Assembly (NCBI GenBank): GCA_002402575.1
Contig: DHGD01000062.1
Coordinates: 1 to 9,410, forward strand
Direction of reading: 5' to 3'
Origin: Syntrophomonas sp. UBA4807
Lineage (GTDB): Bacteria > Bacillota > Syntrophomonadia > Syntrophomonadales > Syntrophomonadaceae
Length of the DNA stretch: 9,410 nucleotides
Positions 1 to 5,528 of the stretch are shown piece by piece (position 1 is the stretch's first letter; the number at the start of each line of letters is the position of its first letter). The notes below the pieces were generated by a model. The model did not search any database. It had not been told where the DNA came from and was given only the letters and a program-made list of their open reading frames with translations. The position numbers were made by a program, and so were the translations under genes.

Positions 1-61
1 CTTTTATCATGGTCCCGATGGGAGGTATTATCAATATGGTCGTGGGTAATCCCTGTGAATA

Positions 62-308
62 TGCATGTGTCCAGCATATGGGGTGATCGAAATGCGACAG
101 ATTTACAACCGTAAATTACCGACCGAGATTCAGGCGATGAAGCGGTGTCATTCGATTGCTCATTATGATTTAGTAACACAAAATTCCGAGGAGAAACTAC
201 AACTGGCTTTGCTCTGTACAGAAACGAAAGCCAGCTGTAGTTTATTTACCTACTTACAAGGGGTTTTGTCTCCTCTAAAGGCCCCCAATTTTTGATTACT
301 GCTGAAGG
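62..308 (+). pseudogene. PIN-domain toxin gene fragment, disrupted
   Basis: This is a broken second copy of the PIN toxin encoded at 2227-2646. Positions 84-190 match positions 2371-2476 closely, and the peptide EMRQIYNRKLPTEIQAMKR aligns with EMRRIFNRKFPTKIQAMER of the intact protein. The segment with the first catalytic Asp (LDTNVLIS) is absent. The middle, including the later catalytic Asp residues, is replaced by about 65 bp of unrelated sequence that contains a palindrome. Homology resumes around 258 (aaggggttttgtctcc, then a KAP-like motif), and the last part needs a frame change near 285-290 to read PQFLITAE. No antitoxin remnant precedes it. Positions 1-61 gave no assignable gene. It cannot encode an active nuclease. 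The homology is seen directly, and the order of the damaging events is inferred. Confidence 0.75.
194..243. repeat. Long inverted repeat inside the PIN fragment
   Basis: Two 17-nt arms, AAACTACAACTGGCTTT (194-210) and AAAGCCAGCTGTAGTTT (227-243), are complementary at 16 of 17 positions; the exception is a G-T pair. The 16-nt loop contains a perfect 10-bp palindrome, TCTGTACAGA (213-222). The repeat sits exactly where the intact PIN gene has unrelated coding sequence, so it arrived as an insertion or replacement. It could be a small palindromic mobile element or a REP-like unit. I saw no second copy in the window. Confidence 0.7.
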
Positions 309-402
309 ATACACAAAATTATTTACAATACCTTCCCTGCGGTTGCTCCAAATCTGAAACCAGCTTAAAACCGTTTTTCACTTTCACAGTTATTATCTCA
401 AC

Positions 403-660
403 CTACTTCTTGCCACGCAACCCGTTGAAAAACCCTTCTATTGTTAGAATGCCTATAGCGCAAATGAACAGAATGAAACCAGCAATTTTTAACGGCGAAT
501 AATTAAAATAACGACCTAGATTTGGGCTAATCCAAAGGATAATACCAATCAACAATAATTGAAATGTCATTTGAAAATATCTTTTCGATGAAGAAGCTAC
601 ATGATAATAATACATTATACAGATTGCCGCGGCGATAACTAGAATTACGTCATAAGACAT
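403..660 (-). CDS. Small integral membrane protein, 85 aa, unknown function
   Basis: I do not recognise this family. The protein is short and mostly hydrophobic, with three likely membrane segments: about residues 4-22 (VILVIAAAICIMYYYHVA), 31-48 (MTFQLLLIGIILWI) and 58-77 (LKIAGFILFICAIGILTI). The C-terminus is basic (GLRGKK), which suggests a cytoplasmic end. The ATG is preceded by AAGGGGAC at a workable distance. The start lies only 14 nt after the stop of the exported-protein gene at 675-1484, so the two are probably co-transcribed from the LytTR-type promoter near 1715-1761. It could be an immunity, anchoring or accessory protein for its neighbour, but nothing in the sequence shows which. 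No convincing terminator was found in 296-402. Confidence 0.7.
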   Translation of the reverse strand: MSYDVILVIAAAICIMYYYHVASSSKRYFQMTFQLLLIGIILWISPNLGRYFNYSPLKIAGFILFICAIGILTIEGFFNGLRGKK

Positions 661-674
661 AATGGGTAGTCCCC

Positions 675-1484
675 TTAATTAGTTATTTCTAACCATTCAA
701 AATCAACATTTCGCTGTGTTCCATCAAGCTCCGTGTTCAGAAAATCTGCCATTGATGGCCCCATTACTCCAGATGCTTCTGTTGCTGATTCAAATACGAC
801 GGTATAGGTATGACCTCCGACCAAATAAAAATCGCGAGTTTGTTGTTGAAGTACGTTATCATAATACCCAGAATTCAAATCTAGATAATTGGCTTCTTTG
901 GTACGATTGTCATTTACATCTATAAATTGGACTTTTACTCTTAAATTCCCGGATACTATTCTGCCAGTTATCCTGTATTTAGCTGTCACTGAATAGTTGC
1001 CGGTATTCGGGACGGTGAACGAAGTGGTCCCCCAACCCTTAGCCCACCTATAGCCATATAGTTCTACAAGTGAACCATTTCTATTTCTTAAACCTGATGT
1101 CCAATAACTGTTACTGGTACCGGTCCCGTTGCCGCCATAAGATTTATATGTGTTCAAACCAGTTAAATACCATGAAGATCGCAATGTTGATCTTGGTATT
1201 TCCGCCGTAGTTCCATTTATTGTATCTCTAACAGCCTTTTTGATAAAGTTACTTTCTGCAGCCTCTGCTTATTTTCTGCCTAATTCTATATTCTTTTGCA
1301 GTTCAAGATTATCACCCGGTTGGCTAGAGTCTTGCCCTATTTTATCGATCGACTCCAATTCATATGAGGTCATGTTATTTCTTTCAAGACCCATATCAAA
1401 GGCTAACAACGGATCTGAATGATAAAAAGAGAAACCGAACACGATTAAACAAGTTAAACCAAGCATCCATAGTTTTTTCTTCAT
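675..1484 (-). pseudogene. Exported beta-rich protein gene with one in-frame stop
   Basis: A single reading frame runs from ATG at 1484 to TAA at 675 and is interrupted by one TAA at 1271-1269 (codon 72). The 71 codons before it and 197 after it are in the same frame, so this is a nonsense change and not a frameshift. The chosen ATG follows GAAAGGAG, and the N-terminus (MKKKLWMLGLTCLIVFGFS) is a typical signal sequence. An amphipathic helix (LELQKNIELGRK, stop, AEAAESNFIKKAV) spans the stop. The remainder is rich in Gly, Thr, Tyr and Asn with alternating beta-strand patterns, as in secreted beta-sandwich proteins; no known domain was recognised. The downstream piece alone lacks a good ribosome site. 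The gene lies about 90 nt downstream of the decayed agrD, under the same predicted promoter. It could be dead, rarely read through, or affected by a sequencing error. Confidence 0.7.
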
Positions 1485-1574
1485 TAAAAACCTGCTCCTT
1501 TCAATAGCGAGGCTAATTAAATCCATCATGCCTGATGGGCCCCTATTTTGCAGTATTGGATTATGCCAATTGAA

Positions 1575-1655
1575 TCAACCGGTTGGAATCACTCCACTCT
1601 GCGACACCGCCAGAAGAAAAGCTAAAACTAGTCCTAATAATCTGAATTTGTGCAT
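1575..1655 (-). pseudogene. Decayed agrD-like autoinducer peptide gene
   Basis: ATG at 1655 follows a near-perfect ribosome site (GGGAGGAGGTG) and opens a 26-codon frame, MHKFRLLGLVLAFLLAVSQS then GVIPTG, ending in TGA at 1577-1575. It aligns without gaps to the first 26 residues of the intact AgrD at 3059-3172, with 14 identities including the LLG and FLLAV cores and SGV. The ring-forming Cys26 of AgrD is Gly here (TGT to GGT), and the following Trp codon is a stop (TGG to TGA). The frame beyond the stop still reads FNWHNP, a faded version of FYWYQP. The leader and ribosome site are preserved while the pheromone is destroyed. It may be plain decay, or a leader ORF kept for translation of the genes downstream. 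Confidence 0.8.
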
Positions 1656-1714
1656 TGCCTGTCACCTCCTCCCATAATAAGGTATAATTGTAATCTATAT
1701 GCTGTGCAGAATTT

Positions 1715-1761
1715 TGGCAATGCAATTGGGCCGAACGGCTCGAAAGAAGATACGAACGGCT
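1715..1761 (-). promoter_or_regulatory. LytTR-type operator and promoter, copy A
   Basis: Read on the minus strand, AGCCGTTCG occurs twice (1761-1753 and 1740-1732) with exactly 12 bp between, a 21-bp centre-to-centre period. That is the usual layout for LytTR-family regulators. Eleven bp further downstream is TTGCCA (1720-1715), a plausible -35; the -10 is unclear (TAGATT at 17-nt spacing is one choice). The block matches the one at 3250-3279 in repeat spacing, distance to the -35 and distance to the peptide ATG (76 versus 77 nt). It should drive the decayed agrD and possibly the genes at 675-1484 and 403-660. Confidence 0.65.
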
Positions 1762-1879
1762 TAATAAGGTAATTTGAATAGCGTGTATTAATCGGGCAAG
1801 GTAAATGACACCCGGGATAAAAACGATTCCAATATTGAATCCGTCTAGCCTTGGCATCGTTAATAGATTTACACAACCG

Positions 1880-1908
1880 TTGTATTCCCTCTTGCCATGG
1901 CATATAGT
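1880..1908 (+). promoter_or_regulatory. Candidate promoter of the antitoxin-toxin pair, with palindrome
   Basis: TTGTAT (1880-1885), a 17-nt spacer and TATAGT (1903-1908) form a reasonable sigma-A promoter. A second overlapping choice is TTGCCA (1892-1897) and TAGGAT (1915-1920), also with a 17-nt spacer. The perfect 10-bp palindrome TGCCATGGCA (1893-1902) lies within the spacer of the first, which fits an operator for autorepression by the AbrB-like antitoxin. The autorepression role is inferred from how such modules usually behave. Confidence 0.4.
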
Positions 1909-1957
1909 ACAAAGTAGGATAAGTAGGAAATATCCCGCTGGAAAGGAGCGAAATATC

Positions 1958-2230
1958 ATGGATGTTCCCGTGATTGATAACGCAAAAATAATGTCCAAAG
2001 GACAGGTTACGATTCCTAAGGAAATCCGAAACCTATTAAAAGTCTCTGAAGGAGACAGAGTTACCTTCATCTGTAAAGGCGATTATGCCATTGTGATGAA
2101 CGCAAATCTCTATGCTATGCGCACCCTGCAAAAGGAAATGACCGGTGAATTTGAAAAGGCAGGAATTAATAGCGAAGAAGATATTATGAGTTTAGTCCGA
2201 GAGGTGAGGGCGGAGATTGAAGGTTCGTGA
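1958..2230 (+). CDS. AbrB/MazE-type antitoxin, 90 aa
   Basis: The N-terminal half has the swapped-hairpin AbrB/SpoVT DNA-binding fold signature, seen as KIMSKGQVTIPKEIRNLLKV followed by SEGDRVTFICKGDYAIVMN (about residues 10-50). The C-terminal part (about 51-90) is charged and helical (LQKEMTGEFEKAGINSEEDIM), the kind of region that wraps and blocks a partner toxin. ATG at 1958 is chosen because GAAAGGAG lies 9 nt upstream and the AbrB motif begins directly after it, although the frame is open further upstream. Its stop overlaps the GTG start of the PIN gene (GTGA), so the pair is translationally coupled. Expected role: bind and neutralise the PIN ribonuclease and repress its own promoter. 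The family call is strong; the pairing follows from context. Confidence 0.9.
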   Translation: MDVPVIDNAKIMSKGQVTIPKEIRNLLKVSEGDRVTFICKGDYAIVMNANLYAMRTLQKEMTGEFEKAGINSEEDIMSLVREVRAEIEGS

Positions 2231-2646
2231 GAGAGCATCAAACGATAAAAGTAATGCTTGATACGAATGTGCTTATTTCCGCTATTTATAATCCAAACAG
2301 CACAACCTTTCAGGCGTTTCGAAAGGCATCGGAACCTCCATATGCTTTGGTGCTTTGCGACCAGATTATTGACGAAATGCGACGGATTTTCAACCGTAAA
2401 TTTCCGACCAAGATTCAAGCGATGGAGCGGTTTCTTTCGATAGCCCATTATGATTTGGTAACGCTTACATCCGAGGATGCTCCAAGTGCTGGCGAGTCGG
2501 ATGTAAGGGATATTAATGACCGCCCAATCCTCCGCTCTGCCTTAAAAGCGGGTGTTGAAATACTCGTAACCGGAGATAAGGATTTTCTTGAAAGCTCTGT
2601 AAAGGCACCAAAAATCCTGACGGCAGCGCAGTTTGTGGAAGAATAG
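2227..2646 (+). CDS. PIN-domain ribonuclease toxin (VapC-like), 139 aa
   Basis: This is a complete PIN domain of the type annotated as putative toxin-antitoxin toxin component. The acidic catalytic set is visible: Asp12 in LDTNVLIS, Glu50 in IIDEMRR, Asp98 in NDRPIL and Asp117 in VTGDKDF. Members of this family are Mg-dependent endoribonucleases, often cutting tRNA or rRNA when freed from the antitoxin; the substrate here is unknown. The GTG start overlaps the antitoxin stop by 4 nt, with GAAGG just upstream. The next in-frame ATG (codon 10) would start too close to the first catalytic Asp. A broken second copy lies at 62-308. A weak hairpin (AACGGG 2681-2686 with CCCGTT 2707-2712, then a T run at 2720-2726) may end the transcript. 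Confidence 0.9.
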   Translation: MREHQTIKVMLDTNVLISAIYNPNSTTFQAFRKASEPPYALVLCDQIIDEMRRIFNRKFPTKIQAMERFLSIAHYDLVTLTSEDAPSAGESDVRDINDRPILRSALKAGVEILVTGDKDFLESSVKAPKILTAAQFVEE

Positions 2647-2680
2647 TTCTTAGTGTAAAGACTGGAAGTGAGCTTGGATC

Positions 2681-2726
2681 AACGGGGCACATGACCATCG
2701 ATTGTTCCCGTTACTACGATTTTTTT
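2681..2726 (+). terminator. Possible terminator after the toxin gene
   Basis: AACGGG at 2681-2686 can pair with CCCGTT at 2707-2712 across a 20-nt loop, and seven T residues occur at 2720-2726. The T run is offset from the stem by 7 nt and the loop is large, so this is a weak candidate. Confidence 0.3.
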
Positions 2727-2798
2727 AGGTTTCAAGGCTCATGAAAAAAGGCCCTCCCGTAAAAACTAATAGAAATGTTTTATGCGGAGGTTAGAGTT

Positions 2799-2945
2799 AT
2801 GTCTAAGGACCCCAAGGTTAAGCAAGATGTCAACGAAGACCGGGATGTAACCGAGCACATGATCGATGTCGATGAATATCTGGAGTTGGATCCCCTATAT
2901 AACCCGCCCTTCCCCGGCAAACGGAGCAAGCGGCAGTACCCCTGA
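2799..2945 (+). CDS. Small acidic protein, 48 aa, unknown function
   Basis: A 49-codon frame opens at ATG 2799, with GCGGAGG 8 nt upstream, and ends at TGA 2943-2945. The product starts MSKDPKVKQDVNEDRDVTEH. It is acidic in its first 30 residues (DVNEDRDV, MIDVDEYLELD) and ends in a basic, proline-containing tail (NPPFPGKRSKRQYP). There is no signal peptide or membrane segment. I recognise no family. The strong ribosome site, the compositional logic and the placement between its own upstream gap and a hairpin terminator at 2996-3028 support a real gene. It lies tail to tail with agrD. Its role is unknown, and the YNPPFPGKR stretch is a distinctive handle for a homology search. Confidence 0.6.
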   Translation: MSKDPKVKQDVNEDRDVTEHMIDVDEYLELDPLYNPPFPGKRSKRQYP

Positions 2946-2983
2946 TCGCAATGCGGGCGGCAAGCGGGATAGAATTGAACGCA

Positions 2984-3028
2984 GGAAAAACAAAGGAACG
3001 GGGGACGGTACCGAACCGGCCCCCGTTC
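2984..3028 (-). terminator. Terminator of agrD, probably bidirectional
   Basis: GAACGGGGG (2996-3004) and CCCCCGTTC (3020-3028) form a perfect 9-bp stem around a 15-nt loop that can pair further (GGT with ACC). On the minus strand the stem is followed by CTTTGTTTTTCC, a good U-rich tail, 31 nt after the agrD stop. On the plus strand only TGTTGTTG follows, so it may also stop the 48-aa gene, but less well. Confidence 0.7.
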
Positions 3029-3058
3029 TGTTGTTGATGCCGCAATGATTAGTTCGGT

Positions 3059-3172
3059 CTACTCCGGCAGTTTGGGCTGATACCAATAGAACCAGCAGGC
3101 TGGAGTCACTCCGCTATGGGCTACTGCCAGAAGAAAGGTCGAAATAAAGCCCAGCAATTTGATCTTGCGCAT
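3059..3172 (-). CDS. agrD: AgrD-type cyclic autoinducer peptide precursor, 37 aa
   Basis: This is the precursor of a secreted cyclic (thio)lactone quorum-sensing peptide. ATG at 3172 sits 7 nt after AGGAGGTG. The product has the three AgrD parts: an amphipathic, membrane-binding leader (MRKIKLLGFISTFLLAVAH), a core around Cys26 (TPACWFYW), and a C-terminal recognition tail, YQPKLPE. By analogy with clostridial AgrD proteins, whose core is followed by a QP-containing tail, AgrB would cut before YQP and join Cys26 to the new C-terminus, giving a five-residue ring, CWFYW. The ring assignment is inference. The gene is downstream of agrA instead of next to agrB, and has its own LytTR-type promoter. 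A decayed paralogue lies at 1575-1655. Confidence 0.9.
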   Translation of the reverse strand: MRKIKLLGFISTFLLAVAHSGVTPACWFYWYQPKLPE

Positions 3173-3209
3173 TTTTTGCCACCTCCTGTAATTATTTATC
3201 TTTTTATGT

Positions 3210-3279
3210 AAATTACAGGATGGGGAGGCTTTTGACAATAAAATCAGGCCGAATGGCACAAATAAGGATACGAATGGCA
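3210..3279 (-). promoter_or_regulatory. LytTR-type operator and agrD promoter, copy B
   Basis: On the minus strand, TGCCATTCG occurs twice (3279-3271 and 3258-3250) with a 12-bp spacer, giving a 21-bp period. This matches the direct-repeat layout bound by AgrA and other LytTR regulators; the CCATTCG/CCGTTCG core also resembles the published AlgR site (CCGTTCGTC). TTGTCA (3238-3233) lies 11 bp downstream as a -35. TAATTT (3215-3210) at 17-nt spacing is a poor -10, and TTACAT at about 21 nt is an alternative. A weak core promoter is what an activator-dependent site would have. The predicted binder is the response regulator encoded just upstream. Confidence 0.7.
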
Positions 3280-3299
3280 TGTTTGTAGCCTTTTATGGC

Positions 3300-4013
3300 T
3301 CATAATTTGCCCAGCCGGTTCTTAAACTGCTGGGCGCAGTTGCGGCTTAAGGGTATGTTTTCGCCCGAATACAACTTGATGTTAAAGGTATAACCTGATC
3401 GCTTGATTTCCCTGACTTTGTTGACATTGACCAGGTAACTGCGGTGGCTGGGGATGATACCAAATCGTTGCAGGCGTTGGGCCCAATCGGCCAGATTGCC
3501 TTTAAGGAGGAGTTCACGGTGGGTGGTTTTGATCAAAACATTGGTTCGCGAACTTTCGATGTACAGGATCTCGTCAGGATTCAGCAGATAGGTCCGCCCC
3601 TGACTCTGGACCGGGATGGCCTCCGTTCTGCTGGTTGCTGCAAGCATCTGGCCTTTCAAAGTAGAGCTGAGTTTGGTGAGGGTTTTGCGGATCCGCTCCT
3701 CATCGAAGGGCTTCAGGATGTAATCGAAACTGTAGACTTCAAAAGCATCCAGGGCATAGTTGGGATAGGCGGTGGCAAAAATCACGATTATGTCGCTGTA
3801 CAGGTCAGCCAAAGTGCGAGCCGCTTCCAGACCGTTCATCCCCGGCATGTCAATATCCAGGAAGACCACCTGGGGTTTATGGGCCTGGGCAAAACGGATC
3901 GCTTCTTCACCGCTGGTGATCACCGCCAGGACATTAATGTCGGGTATTTTTGCGACAATGTGGCTTAAATACAGGCCAGTCGGCTGATCATCATCCACAA
4001 TAAGGACATCCAT
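3300..4013 (-). CDS. agrA: LytTR-family response regulator (AgrA-like), 237 aa
   Basis: This is the DNA-binding output of the Agr two-component system. Residues 1-120 are a receiver domain: acidic pocket Asp7-Asp9 (LIVDDDQ), phosphoacceptor Asp53 (VFLDIDMPGMNG), Thr81 (FATAYPNYALDAF) and Lys101 (YILKPFDEERI). About residues 133-235 form a LytTR DNA-binding domain, with the typical ILYIESSRTNVLIKT, FGIIPSHRSYLVNVNKV and IPLSRN motifs. ATG at 4013 follows ACGGGAG. It starts 28 nt after the AgrB stop and belongs to the same operon. Its likely targets are the direct-repeat operators at 3250-3279 and 1732-1761. The gene name rests on locus context, since LytTR regulators serve many systems. Confidence 0.93.
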   Translation of the reverse strand: MDVLIVDDDQPTGLYLSHIVAKIPDINVLAVITSGEEAIRFAQAHKPQVVFLDIDMPGMNGLEAARTLADLYSDIIVIFATAYPNYALDAFEVYSFDYILKPFDEERIRKTLTKLSSTLKGQMLAATSRTEAIPVQSQGRTYLLNPDEILYIESSRTNVLIKTTHRELLLKGNLADWAQRLQRFGIIPSHRSYLVNVNKVREIKRSGYTFNIKLYSGENIPLSRNCAQQFKNRLGKL

Positions 4014-4041
4014 TTACGAGCTCCCGTTATGGTATTCAGGG

Positions 4042-4662
4042 TCATCCGCCTAAAAGCCGGTCGACCCCGTGAATGAAACGATAGCCCCATGGAGTTACGG
4101 TAAAGCTCTGCTCCAGCATGCCGATTACAATGGGGAAAACCAGTATTTCGGCCAGCGGTATCGTCATCATTGTAATCATTAATACGAAATACAACCCGAC
4201 AATAATGAGTGACCATCTCTTAAAACGAGATTTTTCTGCGGTGGTATTGATAGGTTTGTTGGCGGTATCACCGGGAGCGTAAAGGTATAAAAGGGCCGCG
4301 CTGATCACGGTGCCGGTAACAACCATGAGCAGAAGATCGAGGCGGCCCAGCAGGGGATACCAGACGTGGGCAATCCCGCCCAGTACCAAAAAACAAGTGA
4401 CTCCGCCGATGAGACACCGGTAGTAGGCGGTGCAGTGTTCGCCGCCGGAAGCCAAACGGAGAAATCCAGCCGTCAAGGTAACAGTCAGAACCTCCGGCAG
4501 TATACCCAAAAGCAGGGAGATGATTATGACCAGGAGCAGCTTGATCAGTTCGCCCAGGAATAGTTCCATGCCGAAGGCCATGCGGTTTTCCTGAATATGG
4601 TCGGTATCGAGTTCCCGGGCCAGATAGGCCGCGCAGCGCACCGATAATTCATGAATGCTCAT
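4042..4662 (-). CDS. agrB: AgrB-like peptide-processing membrane protease, 206 aa
   Basis: AgrB is a membrane cysteine endopeptidase that cuts the AgrD C-terminal tail and helps form and export the cyclic peptide. The family's catalytic pair is present with its usual spacing: His76 and Cys83 in RLASGGEHCTAYYRC. Several hydrophobic segments surround it (about 34-53, 55-69, 85-100, 109-128, 151-170 and 170-186). The conserved cytoplasmic stretch after YAPGDTANKPIN is also present. The length matches the family. Its ATG overlaps the stop of the kinase gene (ATGA), with AAAGGAA upstream, so translation is coupled. Its substrate is most likely the AgrD at 3059-3172, the only intact precursor in the window. 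Confidence 0.93.
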   Translation of the reverse strand: MSIHELSVRCAAYLARELDTDHIQENRMAFGMELFLGELIKLLLVIIISLLLGILPEVLTVTLTAGFLRLASGGEHCTAYYRCLIGGVTCFLVLGGIAHVWYPLLGRLDLLLMVVTGTVISAALLYLYAPGDTANKPINTTAEKSRFKRWSLIIVGLYFVLMITMMTIPLAEILVFPIVIGMLEQSFTVTPWGYRFIHGVDRLLGG

Positions 4663-5528
4663 GCAATTTTCCTTTCCGCCCGTTTGGGCAAACCGACCGT
4701 GACCCGGGTCCCATGGTCGGGACCACTGCTGACTACCGTAAAACCTTGATAGTCTTCAGATAGTTTCCTAATGGAGGCCAAGCCCAGACCCCGATGCGTG
4801 TCACCTGGTTTGGTGGAATAACCGGGGATGAAGATATGGGTTCGCAGTTCAGGAGGTATGAAGCCGGGATTGTGGGTTTGGATCACGAAGAAGCGGCTAT
4901 TTTCGAAAACCTTGAGCCGAACCTGGCGTTCCGCCGGGGGCAGATTTTCCACCGCTTCCAGGGCATTGTTGATCAGGTTGCCGGTGATGGTCACCAGATC
5001 GAAGGGCCTGATGGTTAAGCCTGATAAATCCGAGCTTACCGAGATTTTAAAAGAAATGTCATTGTGCGCCGCATAGCCGGACTTAGCCAACAACAGGGCA
5101 CTCAACTCCGGTACCGCGACCCTCATGGCCTCGCCGCTGAACTGTAATTCGGTATATAGTTCGGTGATAAAAGCCTGAGCCTCGTCATGCATGTCCAGTT
5201 GAATCAAGCCGTAAACCGTCTGCAGATGATTGACGAAGTCGTGTCGCTGGGTCCTGATGACCTGGTTCATCTCCCACAGTTTTTCATTCTGGTAATGCTG
5301 CGATTCCACCAGGCGGTTTTGTTCCGATATCAGCAGCAGCCTATTGGTTAATACCAGCAATAGCGATATGGCCACCAATATTATGAACAAAAAGGTGTAT
5401 ACAACAAAGGAGCTGTCTATGGATACAAAGCCGTCGAGAAAGTATTGATAGTAAAAACCCAAAACCACCAGCACCACTGCCAGACCTAACAAGCCAATGA
5501 TTATACTAGATAAACTGCTCTTTTTCAC
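4659..5528 (-). CDS. Sensor histidine kinase, AgrC-like, 289 aa
   Basis: This is the kinase half of the Agr receptor. Two membrane segments (about residues 7-30 and 44-66) are followed by a SpoOB/AgrC-type dimerisation helix with phosphoacceptor His96 in RTQRHDFVNHLQ. A GHKL ATPase domain comes next: N box NLINNALEAV (184-193) and G2 box HRGLGLAS (about 245-252). The usual DNGxG is replaced by THNPG (218-222), as is common in this kinase class. Only two membrane helices are present, while AgrC receptors usually have a five- to seven-helix sensor. The missing helices may be supplied by the preceding gene. GTG at 5528 is chosen because AAGAGG precedes it and MKK then leads into the first helix; TTG at 5549, behind AGGGGA, is an alternative that adds 7 residues. 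Confidence 0.88.
   Translation of the reverse strand: MKKSSLSSIIIGLLGLAVVLVVLGFYYQYFLDGFVSIDSSFVVYTFLFIILVAISLLLVLTNRLLLISEQNRLVESQHYQNEKLWEMNQVIRTQRHDFVNHLQTVYGLIQLDMHDEAQAFITELYTELQFSGEAMRVAVPELSALLLAKSGYAAHNDISFKISVSSDLSGLTIRPFDLVTITGNLINNALEAVENLPPAERQVRLKVFENSRFFVIQTHNPGFIPPELRTHIFIPGYSTKPGDTHRGLGLASIRKLSEDYQGFTVVSSGPDHGTRVTVGLPKRAERKIA

Noticed and set aside
1269..1271. Stop codon recoding in the exported protein gene
   Set aside because: The codon is TAA; selenocysteine uses TGA and pyrrolysine uses TAG, and no supporting structure was seen. A nonsense change or sequencing error is simpler.
1561..2070. Long minus-strand frame across the decayed agrD and the antitoxin start
   Set aside because: It has no ribosome site, overlaps the well-supported antitoxin gene and the LytTR operator, and resembles no protein; the overlapping frame at 1634-1912 fails for the same reasons.
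2110..2448. Minus-strand frame opposite the toxin-antitoxin pair
   Set aside because: It lies entirely opposite the AbrB and PIN coding sequences and has no ribosome site or family signature.
3444..3968. Plus-strand frame opposite agrA
   Set aside because: The minus strand encodes an unmistakable receiver plus LytTR protein, and the plus frame has no recognisable features.
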